Shown one piece after another: positions 8,684 to 16,455 of a stretch of 64,000 bases of DNA. Origin of the DNA: Clostridium sp. BNL1100. GTDB taxonomy: Bacteria; Bacillota; Clostridia; Acetivibrionales; DSM-1351. Positions within the stretch are counted from its first letter, which is position 1; the number at the start of each line of letters is the position of its first letter. Both the position numbers and the translations under genes were made by a program. Below the pieces are notes generated by a model that saw nothing but the letters and a program-made list of their open reading frames with translations, did not search any database and was not told the origin of the DNA. Location of the stretch: NCBI RefSeq assembly GCF_000244875.1, contig NC_016791.1, forward strand, positions 4,283,001 through 4,347,000, in the 5' to 3' direction.

Positions 8684-8774
8684 GTTAATAATTACCCACC
8701 TTTTAAGATAAATATTGCAAAACCTGCCCGGTACTACTAAAATATATTTAACCCACAAATACGGAGGAAGTTAT

Positions 8775-9167
8775 ATGAATTGGTTCAGAAAATTTATGAT
8801 TGGAAGGTACGGGCCTGATCATTTGTCCGCCGGACTTCTGTTTTTATCACTGCTTATTTCATTAATAGGTATGTTTGTACCGGTTAACTGGTTTGGTTAT
8901 CTGTCTTATATTCCGCTGCTGCTGTGCCTTTACAGAATGTTTTCTAAAAACATTTACCGCAGAAGAGCAGAAAACAATAAGTTTCTAAAGTTCTGGAATC
9001 CTGTTGCCGGCTGGTTTTTTAAAAGAAAAAACCGATTAAAAGATTCTAAAACTCACAGGTATTTCAAATGTCCTCAATGCAAACAAGAGGTACGTGTTCC
9101 CAAGGGTAAAGGCAAAATTCAGATAACCTGTCCAAAATGCAGGACAGAGTTCATACGCAAATCCTAA
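8775..9167 (+). CDS. Membrane protein with C-terminal zinc ribbon
   Basis: This 130-aa protein has an unknown role. Two hydrophobic segments (about residues 17-38 and 41-58) are followed by a basic linker and a CPQC...CPKC zinc-ribbon-like motif at the C-terminus. An upstream ATG at 8715 would add 20 residues, but the ATG at 8775 follows GGAGGAAG at ideal spacing. The domain order (membrane hairpin, then zinc finger) is common in small clostridial membrane proteins of unassigned function. It is transcribed divergently from the hyd operon. Confidence 0.75.
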   Translation: MNWFRKFMIGRYGPDHLSAGLLFLSLLISLIGMFVPVNWFGYLSYIPLLLCLYRMFSKNIYRRRAENNKFLKFWNPVAGWFFKRKNRLKDSKTHRYFKCPQCKQEVRVPKGKGKIQITCPKCRTEFIRKS

Positions 9168-9184
9168 TTATAAAGAAAAGTTTA

Positions 9185-9352
9185 CTAAGACCCACCTAGT
9201 GTGGGTTTTTCAGTTTTCTTTTTTGCACGCTTGCAGTATGGAAGGTATTTTGAATTTTCCGTATGGTATTTTAAGCACTCGGCACATTTGCCGTGACGCA
9301 CACATGATTTCTTTTTGCAGCTGCACTTTTCTAATCCGTTTTCAAGAACCAT
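9185..9352 (-). CDS. Small cysteine-rich protein, 55 aa
   Basis: The ATG at 9352 follows AGGAGGT at good spacing and the frame runs to a TAG at 9185. The protein begins MVLENGLEKCSCKKKSC and continues HGKCAECLKYH, with a further Cys near residue 40. That is six Cys with His between, then a Lys-rich tail. The pattern suggests a metal-binding knuckle. I do not recognise a named family. The last codons overlap the terminator of the convergent zinc-ribbon gene. Confidence 0.65.
   Translation of the reverse strand: MVLENGLEKCSCKKKSCVRHGKCAECLKYHTENSKYLPYCKRAKKKTEKPTLGGS
9188..9210 (+). terminator. Terminator of the zinc-ribbon membrane protein gene
   Basis: ACCCAC and GTGGGT pair around CTAGT and are followed by TTTTC. 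It lies 20 bp after the stop at 9167 and overlaps the 3' end of the opposing 55-codon gene. Confidence 0.75.
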
Positions 9353-9439
9353 CCCTCAAAACCTCCTGAATTCTCTTAATAAACTATTTTTATTATAAGG
9401 TTAGTATCCTGCGCTATTCGGTAAATGTCAACTGATAAA

Positions 9440-11309
9440 GGGAGTGTCGCAAAACTACTTAAAAAGTAGTCAGCGGTGCTCCCTTCTTTTGCTCCAATAT
9501 TTTTTGTTGTTAAATTGTTGATTACTCTGTAGTTAATTCCCTATTTTGTGGAATTTGAGCGCACTTTAATAGGCCTATTAGATTTCGTTGGAATTTTAGC
9601 AGGCTTTTACTTCATGAAGTTCTTTTCCACATCGGTCATTTTGAATTTTGGAGTGTAATTTGTTTATGTTATAGCCAAAACATAGCAGGATAAATTCGGT
9701 TTTAACACTGTTTTTCCCTCGTGTTAAAAAACGGCTGAAATTGTAATCACTTTTTAGAACTCCAAAGGCTCCTTCAACTTGGATGGAACGATTTACCCTT
9801 AGAAGAATGCCTTTCTCCGTCAAGATGTTTTCATAAGATTTTTGTCTCTTTTTTACAAATGTCTTAGATACCTGCATTTTGCGATTTCCTTGGGCTTTTG
9901 TACACTTAGACTTATAGGGGCAATTACTGCAATCTTCACATTCATATATGCTAATCTCGGAACGATATCCTGTTGCTGATTTTCTATGAGTTGTTCCTGA
10001 CATTTTTAATTGTTTTCCATTATGGCACGTATACTCATCTTTCTCTTCATCATACTGCATATTTTCACGCTTGCTGATATCTTTCTTGAAGCTTTTCTTC
10101 TTCCATATCTCGTATGTTTGAGGTTTTATATAGCTTTTCTGATGCTTTTCTTCCAAATACAGATAGTTTTCTTCGCTCTCATAGCCAGAGTCTGCAATTA
10201 CGTTTTCATAACATCTACCTAAGTTTGATTCCATACTTTTTAGAAATGGGATTAGTGTAGCAATGTCATTCCTATCCTGAAAAATTCCAATGCCAGTAAC
10301 ATACTCGCTTTCAACTCCAATCTGAACATTGTAGGCAGGTTTTAGCTGAGTATTACGCATGTGGTCATCTTTCATATGCATGAATGTTGCATCAGTATCC
10401 GTTTTGGAATAACTGTTTCTCCCCTCGAACAGCTGGTTATGGGCATTGTATTTTTCCTGACGTTCTTTAAATTCCTTGAACTGCTCTGTGAATCTTTGTA
10501 ATTGAGTTTTACGTTTTCCGATTCCATGAACAAATTCTATGTTATCTTCTTTTTGCTTGTCCTTTAAATATTCAAGAACTTGCTCTAAATCCGCCAATAT
10601 GCTATCTTTTGATACTGAAAAGTTAGTCAAATATGACTGGTTTATATCCTCTAAGCAAGCTTTTATTTTCTCAAACATCTTTGCTTCGTTTTTATTGACT
10701 ACTTTCTTCCATACAAAGGTATAGCGGTTTGCATTTGCCTCAATTTTAGTACCATCCACAAAAAGGTTTTCGAATTTAACTTCTCCGATAGAATGCAGGT
10801 GCTGTACCATTTGATAGAATAGGTCTTCTATTGCCTCTGGAAGATAATCCTTACGGAATCTGGCTATAGTTGAGTGATCTGGCTTTGATTCCCCTTGGAG
10901 CAACCACATGAAATTAATATCTCTTTTACATGCAGTTTCAATTTTTCTACTTGAGTATATGTTATTTGAGTTTGCATATGTTATTACCTTAAACATGGTC
11001 TTTGGGTCAACTGCCGGTTTTCTTCCAGTAGAAGAGTAAGCCTTATACAACTTTGTGTAATTCAATCCCTCCAATATTTGGCTTAACAGTCTGACAGAAT
11101 CATCTTCAGGTATTAACATCTCCAAATTTAAAGGCAAAACTAATTGATAGTATCCGTTAAATTCGGTATAATTTTTATGTTGCATAAGTTTTTTCACAAA
11201 TTAAATTATACAACACTTGCGGGCCCTACGGGACCCGCATTTTACTATTTTAGGGACAAAAAGGGGACTGTTGCACAGTGAATAAATTTATTCATTGTGC
11301 AACAGCCCC
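9440..11309 (-). mobile_element. IS1182-family insertion sequence
   Basis: The element is about 1.87 kb around one intact transposase gene. The left end is GGGAGTGTCGCAAAACTA. The reverse complement of the right end is GGGGCTGTTGCACAATGA. These are imperfect inverted repeats of the type expected for the family. The right end is itself part of a near-perfect palindrome (11263-11309), so the exact boundary is not certain, and I could not identify target duplications with confidence. The left end differs from the MITE ends at only two of 18 positions. Confidence 0.8.
9596..11197 (-). CDS. IS1182-family transposase
   Basis: This is a full-length DDE transposase of 533 aa. Order: an N-terminal DUF772-like helical domain with STGRKPAVDPKTMFKVITYA and SKPDHSTIARFRKDYL; a first catalytic Asp region in FVDGTKIEANANRYTFVWKK; a second in VIADSGYESEENYLYLE; a Cys cluster (CEDCSNCPYKSKC); and the C-terminal Glu region VEGAFGVLKSDYNFSRFL. 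No frameshift or stop interrupts it, so the element may be active. It reads in the same direction as the hyd and kht genes on either side. Confidence 0.95.
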   Translation of the reverse strand: MKKLMQHKNYTEFNGYYQLVLPLNLEMLIPEDDSVRLLSQILEGLNYTKLYKAYSSTGRKPAVDPKTMFKVITYANSNNIYSSRKIETACKRDINFMWLLQGESKPDHSTIARFRKDYLPEAIEDLFYQMVQHLHSIGEVKFENLFVDGTKIEANANRYTFVWKKVVNKNEAKMFEKIKACLEDINQSYLTNFSVSKDSILADLEQVLEYLKDKQKEDNIEFVHGIGKRKTQLQRFTEQFKEFKERQEKYNAHNQLFEGRNSYSKTDTDATFMHMKDDHMRNTQLKPAYNVQIGVESEYVTGIGIFQDRNDIATLIPFLKSMESNLGRCYENVIADSGYESEENYLYLEEKHQKSYIKPQTYEIWKKKSFKKDISKRENMQYDEEKDEYTCHNGKQLKMSGTTHRKSATGYRSEISIYECEDCSNCPYKSKCTKAQGNRKMQVSKTFVKKRQKSYENILTEKGILLRVNRSIQVEGAFGVLKSDYNFSRFLTRGKNSVKTEFILLCFGYNINKLHSKIQNDRCGKELHEVKAC

Positions 11310-11420
11310 TTTTGTATATGATTTTTTCAGAAAAAACGCATAACCTTTTCCTCTAAAAAACTAATTTTTCTAATGTTTTATGATAGGAAACTATCAATAT
11401 GAAACCTCCTTACGACAGCT

Positions 11421-12626
11421 TCATAACTGCTTTTCCCTTTTTCTGCGTCCGAAAATCTTTTGTAGCCCATTATAAATCGGAACTGAATGTTTAGCCATCA
11501 GCGGGCCGGTAATAGCTAAAATAAGCACATATAACACCGCAAAGGATTGGATTACCGGCATAAGTCCTCCGGCTTTGCCCATGTTTGCCATAATAATCGA
11601 AAACTCGCCTCTTGATACCAGCGTAAGGCCTATATTTGCTCTGGCCTTTCCATTAATCCCTGCTGTACGGCCCGCTATTATACCGGAAACCATATTACCG
11701 ATAATTGTAAACACCGCCGCAATAATTGCCATCCAAACTGCACCGCCCAGGGAAAGCGGATTAATTGTAAGCCCGAAACTGAAGAAGAAAACAGCTCCGA
11801 AAAACTCCTTGAAAGGAAGAATGTTGTGCTCTATTCTTTTTGCGTGTACAGACTCTGCAAATACCAGCCCCACCAGCAATGCACCTATAGCCTCAGCAAC
11901 GTGCAGAGATTCTGAAAATCCTGCCACTAGGAACAGAAATGCCATTACTATCAGTAAGAACAACTCTGTGGACGGAATATCCAAAAGTTTGTCAAGATAT
12001 TTAATCAGTCTCTTTCCGACAAACAGAATAAACAGTATAAATACTATGGCTGTGGCCGCAGTGAAAATAATTCCCCATACAGATTTGGACCCGCTTAAAA
12101 GTAATCCTGATAATATAGAAATATGTATGGCAATGAACAAATCATCAAACATAATCATTCCCATAATTATTTCTGTTTCCTTATTAGCCGTTCGCTTAAG
12201 ATCCATTAGCACCTTTGCAACAATTGCTGTTGAAGAACTGGTCATAATACCGCATATAACCAAGGTTTCTTTTATTGGAAGACCTCCAATCCAGCCCATT
12301 ATCAAACCCGTGGAAAAGTTGATTAAGATATAGGATAAACCACCCGTTAATATTGATTTGCCCGATTTAACAAACCTCGATACAGAAAATTCCATACCCA
12401 GACTAAAAAGAAGGAAAAGAATACCCAGACGTCCCATAAACTCAATAAATTGGGAGCTTTCAATAAATCTAAGATCAAATATACCATAATACGGTGCATG
12501 TGGCCCTACAGCCATCCCAATCAAGATGTAAAAAGGAATAACTGAGAAGCGCAGCCTTTTTGATATCAACCCCATTGCTGCTATTAATGCAACCGCTAAA
12601 CCAATCTCGAAAATTAAATTGTGCAT
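11421..12626 (-). CDS. Monovalent cation:proton antiporter (KefB/CPA2 family, KhtU-like)
   Basis: This 401-aa integral membrane protein consists almost entirely of hydrophobic segments. It has CPA2 features such as ISKRLRFSVIPFYILIGMAVGP, SLGMEFSV, ICGIMTSSSTAIVAKVLMD and MIMFDDLFIAIH. CPA2 proteins exchange K+ or Na+ for H+. There is no C-terminal RCK domain on this chain; the regulatory domain is on the upstream gene, whose TAA overlaps this ATG by one base. That is the KhtT/KhtU arrangement of Bacillus K+ efflux, so K+/H+ exchange is the likely activity. Confidence 0.87.
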   Translation of the reverse strand: MHNLIFEIGLAVALIAAMGLISKRLRFSVIPFYILIGMAVGPHAPYYGIFDLRFIESSQFIEFMGRLGILFLLFSLGMEFSVSRFVKSGKSILTGGLSYILINFSTGLIMGWIGGLPIKETLVICGIMTSSSTAIVAKVLMDLKRTANKETEIIMGMIMFDDLFIAIHISILSGLLLSGSKSVWGIIFTAATAIVFILFILFVGKRLIKYLDKLLDIPSTELFLLIVMAFLFLVAGFSESLHVAEAIGALLVGLVFAESVHAKRIEHNILPFKEFFGAVFFFSFGLTINPLSLGGAVWMAIIAAVFTIIGNMVSGIIAGRTAGINGKARANIGLTLVSRGEFSIIMANMGKAGGLMPVIQSFAVLYVLILAITGPLMAKHSVPIYNGLQKIFGRRKREKQL

Positions 12627-13117
12627 TATAACCCCCCATCTCTAATATAATCTTTGAATATTTTCAAATTCTTTCTTTCTGCTATGACAATTAGTGTGGA
12701 ATCAGGGGTAAACTGATAGTCCGGTCCGGGATTGATATTCTTTTCACGGTTTTTTTCAATCACTGCGAGTACGGTGACTCCGGTTAACTTGCGTATATTC
12801 ATTTCCGTAATGGTTTTTCCAACACATGCAAAGCCTTCCCCAACCTTATACCACTCAATAACCAGCCCGCCTAATACTACCTCTATGTTTTCCAACGACT
12901 TAGGGCTATATGCCATGCCCCCGATAATACCTGCCAGCAGCCTTGCTTCTGCATCCTCCATACTGACCATAGATGCACTGTCATCCTCTCCATTATTAAA
13001 ATGGTACAACTCCCGACGGCCATCGTCGTGAACAATAACCACAATTTTATCTCCGCCGTTAACTTCCATTTCAAATTTCTTCCCAATTCCCGGTAAATCC
13101 AGCTCTCTGATTATCAC
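12626..13117 (-). CDS. TrkA-C domain regulatory subunit of K+/H+ antiporter (KhtT-like)
   Basis: This is a soluble protein of about 163 aa. An N-terminal domain begins IIRELDLPGIGKKFEM, typical of KhtT-type subunits. A C-terminal TrkA-C (RCK-C) domain runs from about residue 75, containing FACVGKTITEMNIRKLTGVTV and TPDSTLIVIAERKNL. The GTG at 13117 lies 7 bases after GGAGGG and is preferred to the ATG at 13156, which lacks a site. It is translationally coupled to the antiporter gene. By analogy it would gate the antiporter in response to a nucleotide ligand, with the ligand unknown here. Confidence 0.82.
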   Translation of the reverse strand: MIIRELDLPGIGKKFEMEVNGGDKIVVIVHDDGRRELYHFNNGEDDSASMVSMEDAEARLLAGIIGGMAYSPKSLENIEVVLGGLVIEWYKVGEGFACVGKTITEMNIRKLTGVTVLAVIEKNREKNINPGPDYQFTPDSTLIVIAERKNLKIFKDYIRDGGL

Positions 13118-13766
13118 AAATATTCCCTCCAAAATTCTCGTACTTTTTATACGCACCCTGTCAAAACCCGTTCTCAGGCGACAGTCTGTCTATAATTAAT
13201 ATAAGTATTTTCTCCTGTCTTAAATTTTACTATGCAATCTGATTCTAATAACGAACTCTGATTCTTTCCATCACAGCGTTGCTGCCTTTTTAATTATTAA
13301 TAACCACCTCGCCTCTTTTTAGATATTTTTATTTGAAAATTGCGACAGGACTCATAAGGTTCGCCAAAAAACTATGGGACTCTTAATTAAATCCGTATGG
13401 CTGCGTGTAATAACAGTCCGACTATATTTAGTTGTAATCTTGTTTCAATACTTCAGATAAAACTTTTGTAAAAAATTTGATAATCAAATGGCTTTACAAA
13501 TGCTAATCAGCCATTTTTTTAACAGAAAAGAATCAGATGGTATTCACCGTACTCTCATTTTAGCTCATTTTAGCACAATTTTCAATACTTCATTTGAAAT
13601 TTTTCATTTAATACTTATTATCGATGATTATCTAAGTAAATCATCTGTTATATCAACGAATCTTTTTTGACATTTCAAGTAATTAGTGAAACACTATTTG
13701 TTTATCCATAAACACATATAATTTATGTAAACAGATTGCTTCGAACGAATTTATATATTACTAATG
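13118..13766. other. 650-bp gap with no supported gene; one possible terminal-repeat remnant
   Basis: The only open frame on either strand longer than 50 codons (13488-13670, plus) has no ribosome binding site and an unremarkable composition. At 13339-13353 ATTGCGACAGGACTC is the reverse complement of a GAGTCCTGTCGCAAT end, similar to the IS1182/MITE termini, and may be a scar. The kht promoter probably lies near 13150-13200. Confidence 0.4.
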
Positions 13767-13803
13767 AAAAAAGGACCCTGAGATATAATCCCAAAGTCCT
13801 TTA
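13767..13803 (-). terminator. Terminator after the M60-like peptidase gene
   Basis: On the minus strand AAAGGACTTTGGGA pairs imperfectly with TCTCAGGGTCCTTT, followed by a run of T. It is 26 bp downstream of the stop. Confidence 0.8.
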
Positions 13804-13828
13804 CCTCTCAATTCAATTGACAGTCATA

Positions 13829-15133
13829 TCAATTGGATGTGAGATAGTTCCTTATGGTATTCAATTCACCTGTCAGAAATGTTGATCTAACATTATAGCC
13901 TGAATATTCAGATAATTTGTCCAGAAACAGGTCAAATTTTGCAACCTTTGTTGAAGGATTTACACCTGAACTTGTAAAGTATCTGAATGTTTGCTTAAAC
14001 GGTTCCCAGCCAATTGTATTCTTGATTCTGATAAAGCAATATGTAACTCCGTCTCCGCTATAAGTTCCTCTTGCTATTGAGTTATTATAACTCCCTGATG
14101 CATCTGCCCTATAGTAATTTTCCAATTGTGAGCCAACATAGTACATATTATTCTGCCAAACCTTTCCTCCAAGCTGTTCAAGAATATAGTACATTTTTGT
14201 ATTAGCCCAGAACTCTGCGTCCCAGTTCCAACCTTCCTGGTCAAAATCATGCCCAATTTCATGAAGTATCCCGAATGACCAGTCATCATTTGCGTTAATC
14301 CGGCCTATCTCCTCTGCTATATACGGTTGATTCCAGTTAATCGGGTTTCCTGCGATTGCCCAGTAACCGAGATATATATGAGAGGACATAATACCGATTT
14401 TTGCTCCGCTGAATGGTTTTGTTCCTACTAATTCATAATATTTATTATATGCATTATCCAGGTGGCCAATCCAACGAGTGTCATTTGTTCCTGTGAAATT
14501 TGCCCATTGATTGCTTTCAAGATCCAAATACAGGTTAGTACCGCTACGTCTTTCAAGCTCAGTTATTTCAATGTTATCAAAGTATGCCTTTCCCTTCATT
14601 AAATTTCCATAGAATCCGAGTCTGCATCCAATCTGAACACTTCCACTCTCGGGAGCGATAAAATCAAGATATACTTTCTTCCACCCAAAAGTTCCCACTG
14701 AATCCGTACTATCACTTAATGTCCACTCACCCATTAAGCAGATATTTGCTCCTACGGTAGACGTACCATCAGGAATAATATTTTCGCCTTTTACATAAGC
14801 ACTCAGAGAATATGCCTTTCCGGGTGTAAGCTGAACTGTCTGAACCCATCTGGCATCATTATAGGAATTTGATGTTATGCTGATACATCTGCTTCCATTT
14901 ATACCTGCGTTTGGCTCCCATGTAAAACTACTTCCGCTTGTCCATGCATCTGCAGTCCAATCAGACGGCATATTAAAGGAACCATTTTCAAAACTACCAT
15001 TTGCTATTGTAGTAACAGCACTGACTTGATTTGCACCTAATACATCTTTAAGTACAGGTATATTTACTGGTAATGCCTGAAGCGCAAGCGCTAGGGATAA
15101 ACCTGTACATACAACTTTAAATCTTTTCTTCAT
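13829..15133 (-). CDS. Secreted M60-like zinc metallopeptidase with N-terminal carbohydrate-binding-type domain
   Basis: The 434-aa exported protein starts with a signal peptide (MKKRFKVVCTGLSLALALQA). Residues about 43-193 form a CBM4/9-like jelly-roll domain beginning IANGSFENG and ending AYFDNIEITEL. The catalytic domain has HEIGH at 291-295 followed by a Glu in WDAEFWAN, the HExxH...E zinc signature of the M60/enhancin-like gluzincins. Members cleave glycoproteins such as mucins; the target here is unknown. It has a strong promoter and a dedicated terminator, so it is a single-gene unit. No dockerin or S-layer domain is visible. Confidence 0.83.
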   Translation of the reverse strand: MKKRFKVVCTGLSLALALQALPVNIPVLKDVLGANQVSAVTTIANGSFENGSFNMPSDWTADAWTSGSSFTWEPNAGINGSRCISITSNSYNDARWVQTVQLTPGKAYSLSAYVKGENIIPDGTSTVGANICLMGEWTLSDSTDSVGTFGWKKVYLDFIAPESGSVQIGCRLGFYGNLMKGKAYFDNIEITELERRSGTNLYLDLESNQWANFTGTNDTRWIGHLDNAYNKYYELVGTKPFSGAKIGIMSSHIYLGYWAIAGNPINWNQPYIAEEIGRINANDDWSFGILHEIGHDFDQEGWNWDAEFWANTKMYYILEQLGGKVWQNNMYYVGSQLENYYRADASGSYNNSIARGTYSGDGVTYCFIRIKNTIGWEPFKQTFRYFTSSGVNPSTKVAKFDLFLDKLSEYSGYNVRSTFLTGELNTIRNYLTSN

Positions 15134-15180
15134 TTTAACTCCTCCTTGGTATTAATATAAGTTGATAGAAAATATATTAC

Positions 15181-15209
15181 ATATTACCAATAAGTATATA
15201 TTCTGTCAA
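15181..15209 (-). promoter_or_regulatory. Sigma-A promoter of the M60-like peptidase gene
   Basis: On the minus strand TTGACA and TAATAT are separated by exactly 17 bp. The gene follows about 48 bp downstream with AAGGAGG before the ATG. Confidence 0.7.
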
Positions 15210-15284
15210 TTATTATCATTTATTAAATTACAATACATTTATTTAATAGGAGGATTATGAATTAACATATTCCCTTTTGAATGC

Positions 15285-15316
15285 AAAAGCCGGGTTGCTA
15301 CTCGCTCCCGGCTTTT
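15285..15316 (-). terminator. Intrinsic terminator after spoIIID
   Basis: AAAAGCCGGG and CCCGGCTTTT form a strong stem around a 12-nt loop. It is symmetric enough to act on both strands and lies 26 bp after the spoIIID stop. Confidence 0.8.
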
Positions 15317-15341
15317 CTTGATTTCACTTCTCTATGTAAAT

Positions 15342-15590
15342 TTATTTCGCCTGATATTTTGCCTTTGTTGCTTCGCCACCGCGTATATGCCTTTCTGCCT
15401 TATTTTCCTCGAGTATTATCCTTACTTCATTCATAAGTACAGGATTTATTTTTTCCAACCGTTCGGTTACGTCCTTGTGGACTGTGCTCTTGCTTATTCC
15501 AAACTTTTTAGCGGCGTATCTTACTGTCGTCCTTTTGTCGATGATATAATTTGCAAGTTCCAAGACCCGCTCTTCTATGTACTCCTTCAA
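15342..15590 (-). CDS. spoIIID: Stage III sporulation transcriptional regulator SpoIIID
   Basis: SpoIIID is a DNA-binding regulator of mother-cell gene expression during sporulation. The 82-aa product has the diagnostic helix-turn-helix RYAAKKFGISKSTVHKDVTE, then LEKINPVLMNEVRIILEEN and the C-terminal RHIRGGEATKAKY. The start chosen is the TTG at 15590, six bases after AAGGGGGGT, because it matches the usual short N-terminus (KEYIEERVLELANYI); an upstream ATG at 15617 would add nine residues. In Bacillus spoIIID lies next to mbl; here about 10 kb separates them. Confidence 0.95.
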   Translation of the reverse strand: MKEYIEERVLELANYIIDKRTTVRYAAKKFGISKSTVHKDVTERLEKINPVLMNEVRIILEENKAERHIRGGEATKAKYQAK

Positions 15591-15774
15591 CCATATACCC
15601 CCCTTTTGATAAGGCATTATTCACTGCATCGTAGATATATTATCCTTTAAGCAAGTTTAAACTCACTAAAAAGCTGTATGGCATCGTCTACAGTGTATAT
15701 ATATGCCTCTTGGGAAGGGCTTATGAATGATAGCTGCAAAATTTAGTAAGATGCATTACAAAACTAATTTTATT

Positions 15775-16338
15775 TCAATTACTATTAAATGCACCTTTAA
15801 ATATTTTAATAATTTCTTCGGCAAGAACATCTGCGGACTTGTCAGGCTCATTATACAGCCAATACATTAGCAGTTGGCTATAGCCTGCAACATAGAATCT
15901 TGTCTGAGTTATGTAAAATGAATCCTTACGGGCTTTATCCGCACCAACCGTATTATTCAATATAGTAGTAAACCAGTCAAAAATCAGCTTTTGAAAAAAA
16001 TTATTAAATGATTGCTGTTTATCATCCTTAAAAGCATTTTTAAAGAATTTGCGGTTCTCCTCAAAGTAACGAAGAATTCTGGGAACCTGATTTATTGATT
16101 GCTGTATTAATGATTCTCCCGCAACAGCATCATAATCTATTACAAGCATCTGTGTCACTATCTGGTACAGCAGGTCATACTTATCGTTAAAGTGATTATA
16201 AAAGGAATGACGGTTTACTTCCGCTATATCAGTGATATTTTGTATCCTGATCTTGTCAAATGGCATTATTGTCATCAAATACTGAAATGCCTCAATTATA
16301 GCTGTTCTGGTTCGTGTTTTTTTATGTTGATATTTCAC
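15775..16338 (-). CDS. TetR/AcrR-family transcriptional regulator
   Basis: This protein of about 187 aa has an N-terminal helix-turn-helix, TRTRTAIIEAFQYLM...IQNITDIAEVNRHSFYNHFNDKYDLL, the TetR DNA-binding domain. Its helical C-terminal domain is of the type found in the TetR_C_7/DhaS-like group. The GTG at 16338 has AAAGGAG eight bases upstream and is favoured over 16377. It is divergent from the glycosyltransferase gene, and a GACAAA/TTTGTC inverted repeat lies between them. It probably represses itself and the glycosyltransferase/hydrolase pair. The effector is unknown. Confidence 0.85.
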   Translation of the reverse strand: MKYQHKKTRTRTAIIEAFQYLMTIMPFDKIRIQNITDIAEVNRHSFYNHFNDKYDLLYQIVTQMLVIDYDAVAGESLIQQSINQVPRILRYFEENRKFFKNAFKDDKQQSFNNFFQKLIFDWFTTILNNTVGADKARKDSFYITQTRFYVAGYSQLLMYWLYNEPDKSADVLAEEIIKIFKGAFNSN

Positions 16339-16364
16339 TAATATCACTCCTTTGTTATTTTTTG

Positions 16365-16384
16365 GACAAACTTTCAATTTTGTC
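16365..16384. promoter_or_regulatory. Candidate TetR operator (GACAAA-N8-TTTGTC)
   Basis: A perfect 6-8-6 inverted repeat lies just upstream of the TetR-family start and 71 bp before the divergent glycosyltransferase start. The size and place fit a TetR dimer site. This is inferred only. Confidence 0.45.
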
Positions 16385-16455
16385 TATTTAAATAGTATAC
16401 TAATTGGTAATATAATTCTCAATAGTAAATAATTTCCATTAAAGGAGTGATAGTT

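Noticed and set aside
9440-9486. Independent terminator at the left end of the IS1182 element
   Set aside because: The hairpin GGGAG...CTCCC with an internal AACTACTT/AAGTAGTC stem is visible but coincides with the IS end, so I treat it as part of the element.
11575-12333. 252-codon plus-strand open frame opposite the antiporter gene
   Set aside because: It is a shadow of a conserved membrane protein gene; no initiation signals.
13488-13670. 60-codon plus-strand open frame in the gap before the M60-like peptidase
   Set aside because: There is no Shine-Dalgarno sequence and the composition is that of AT-rich non-coding DNA.
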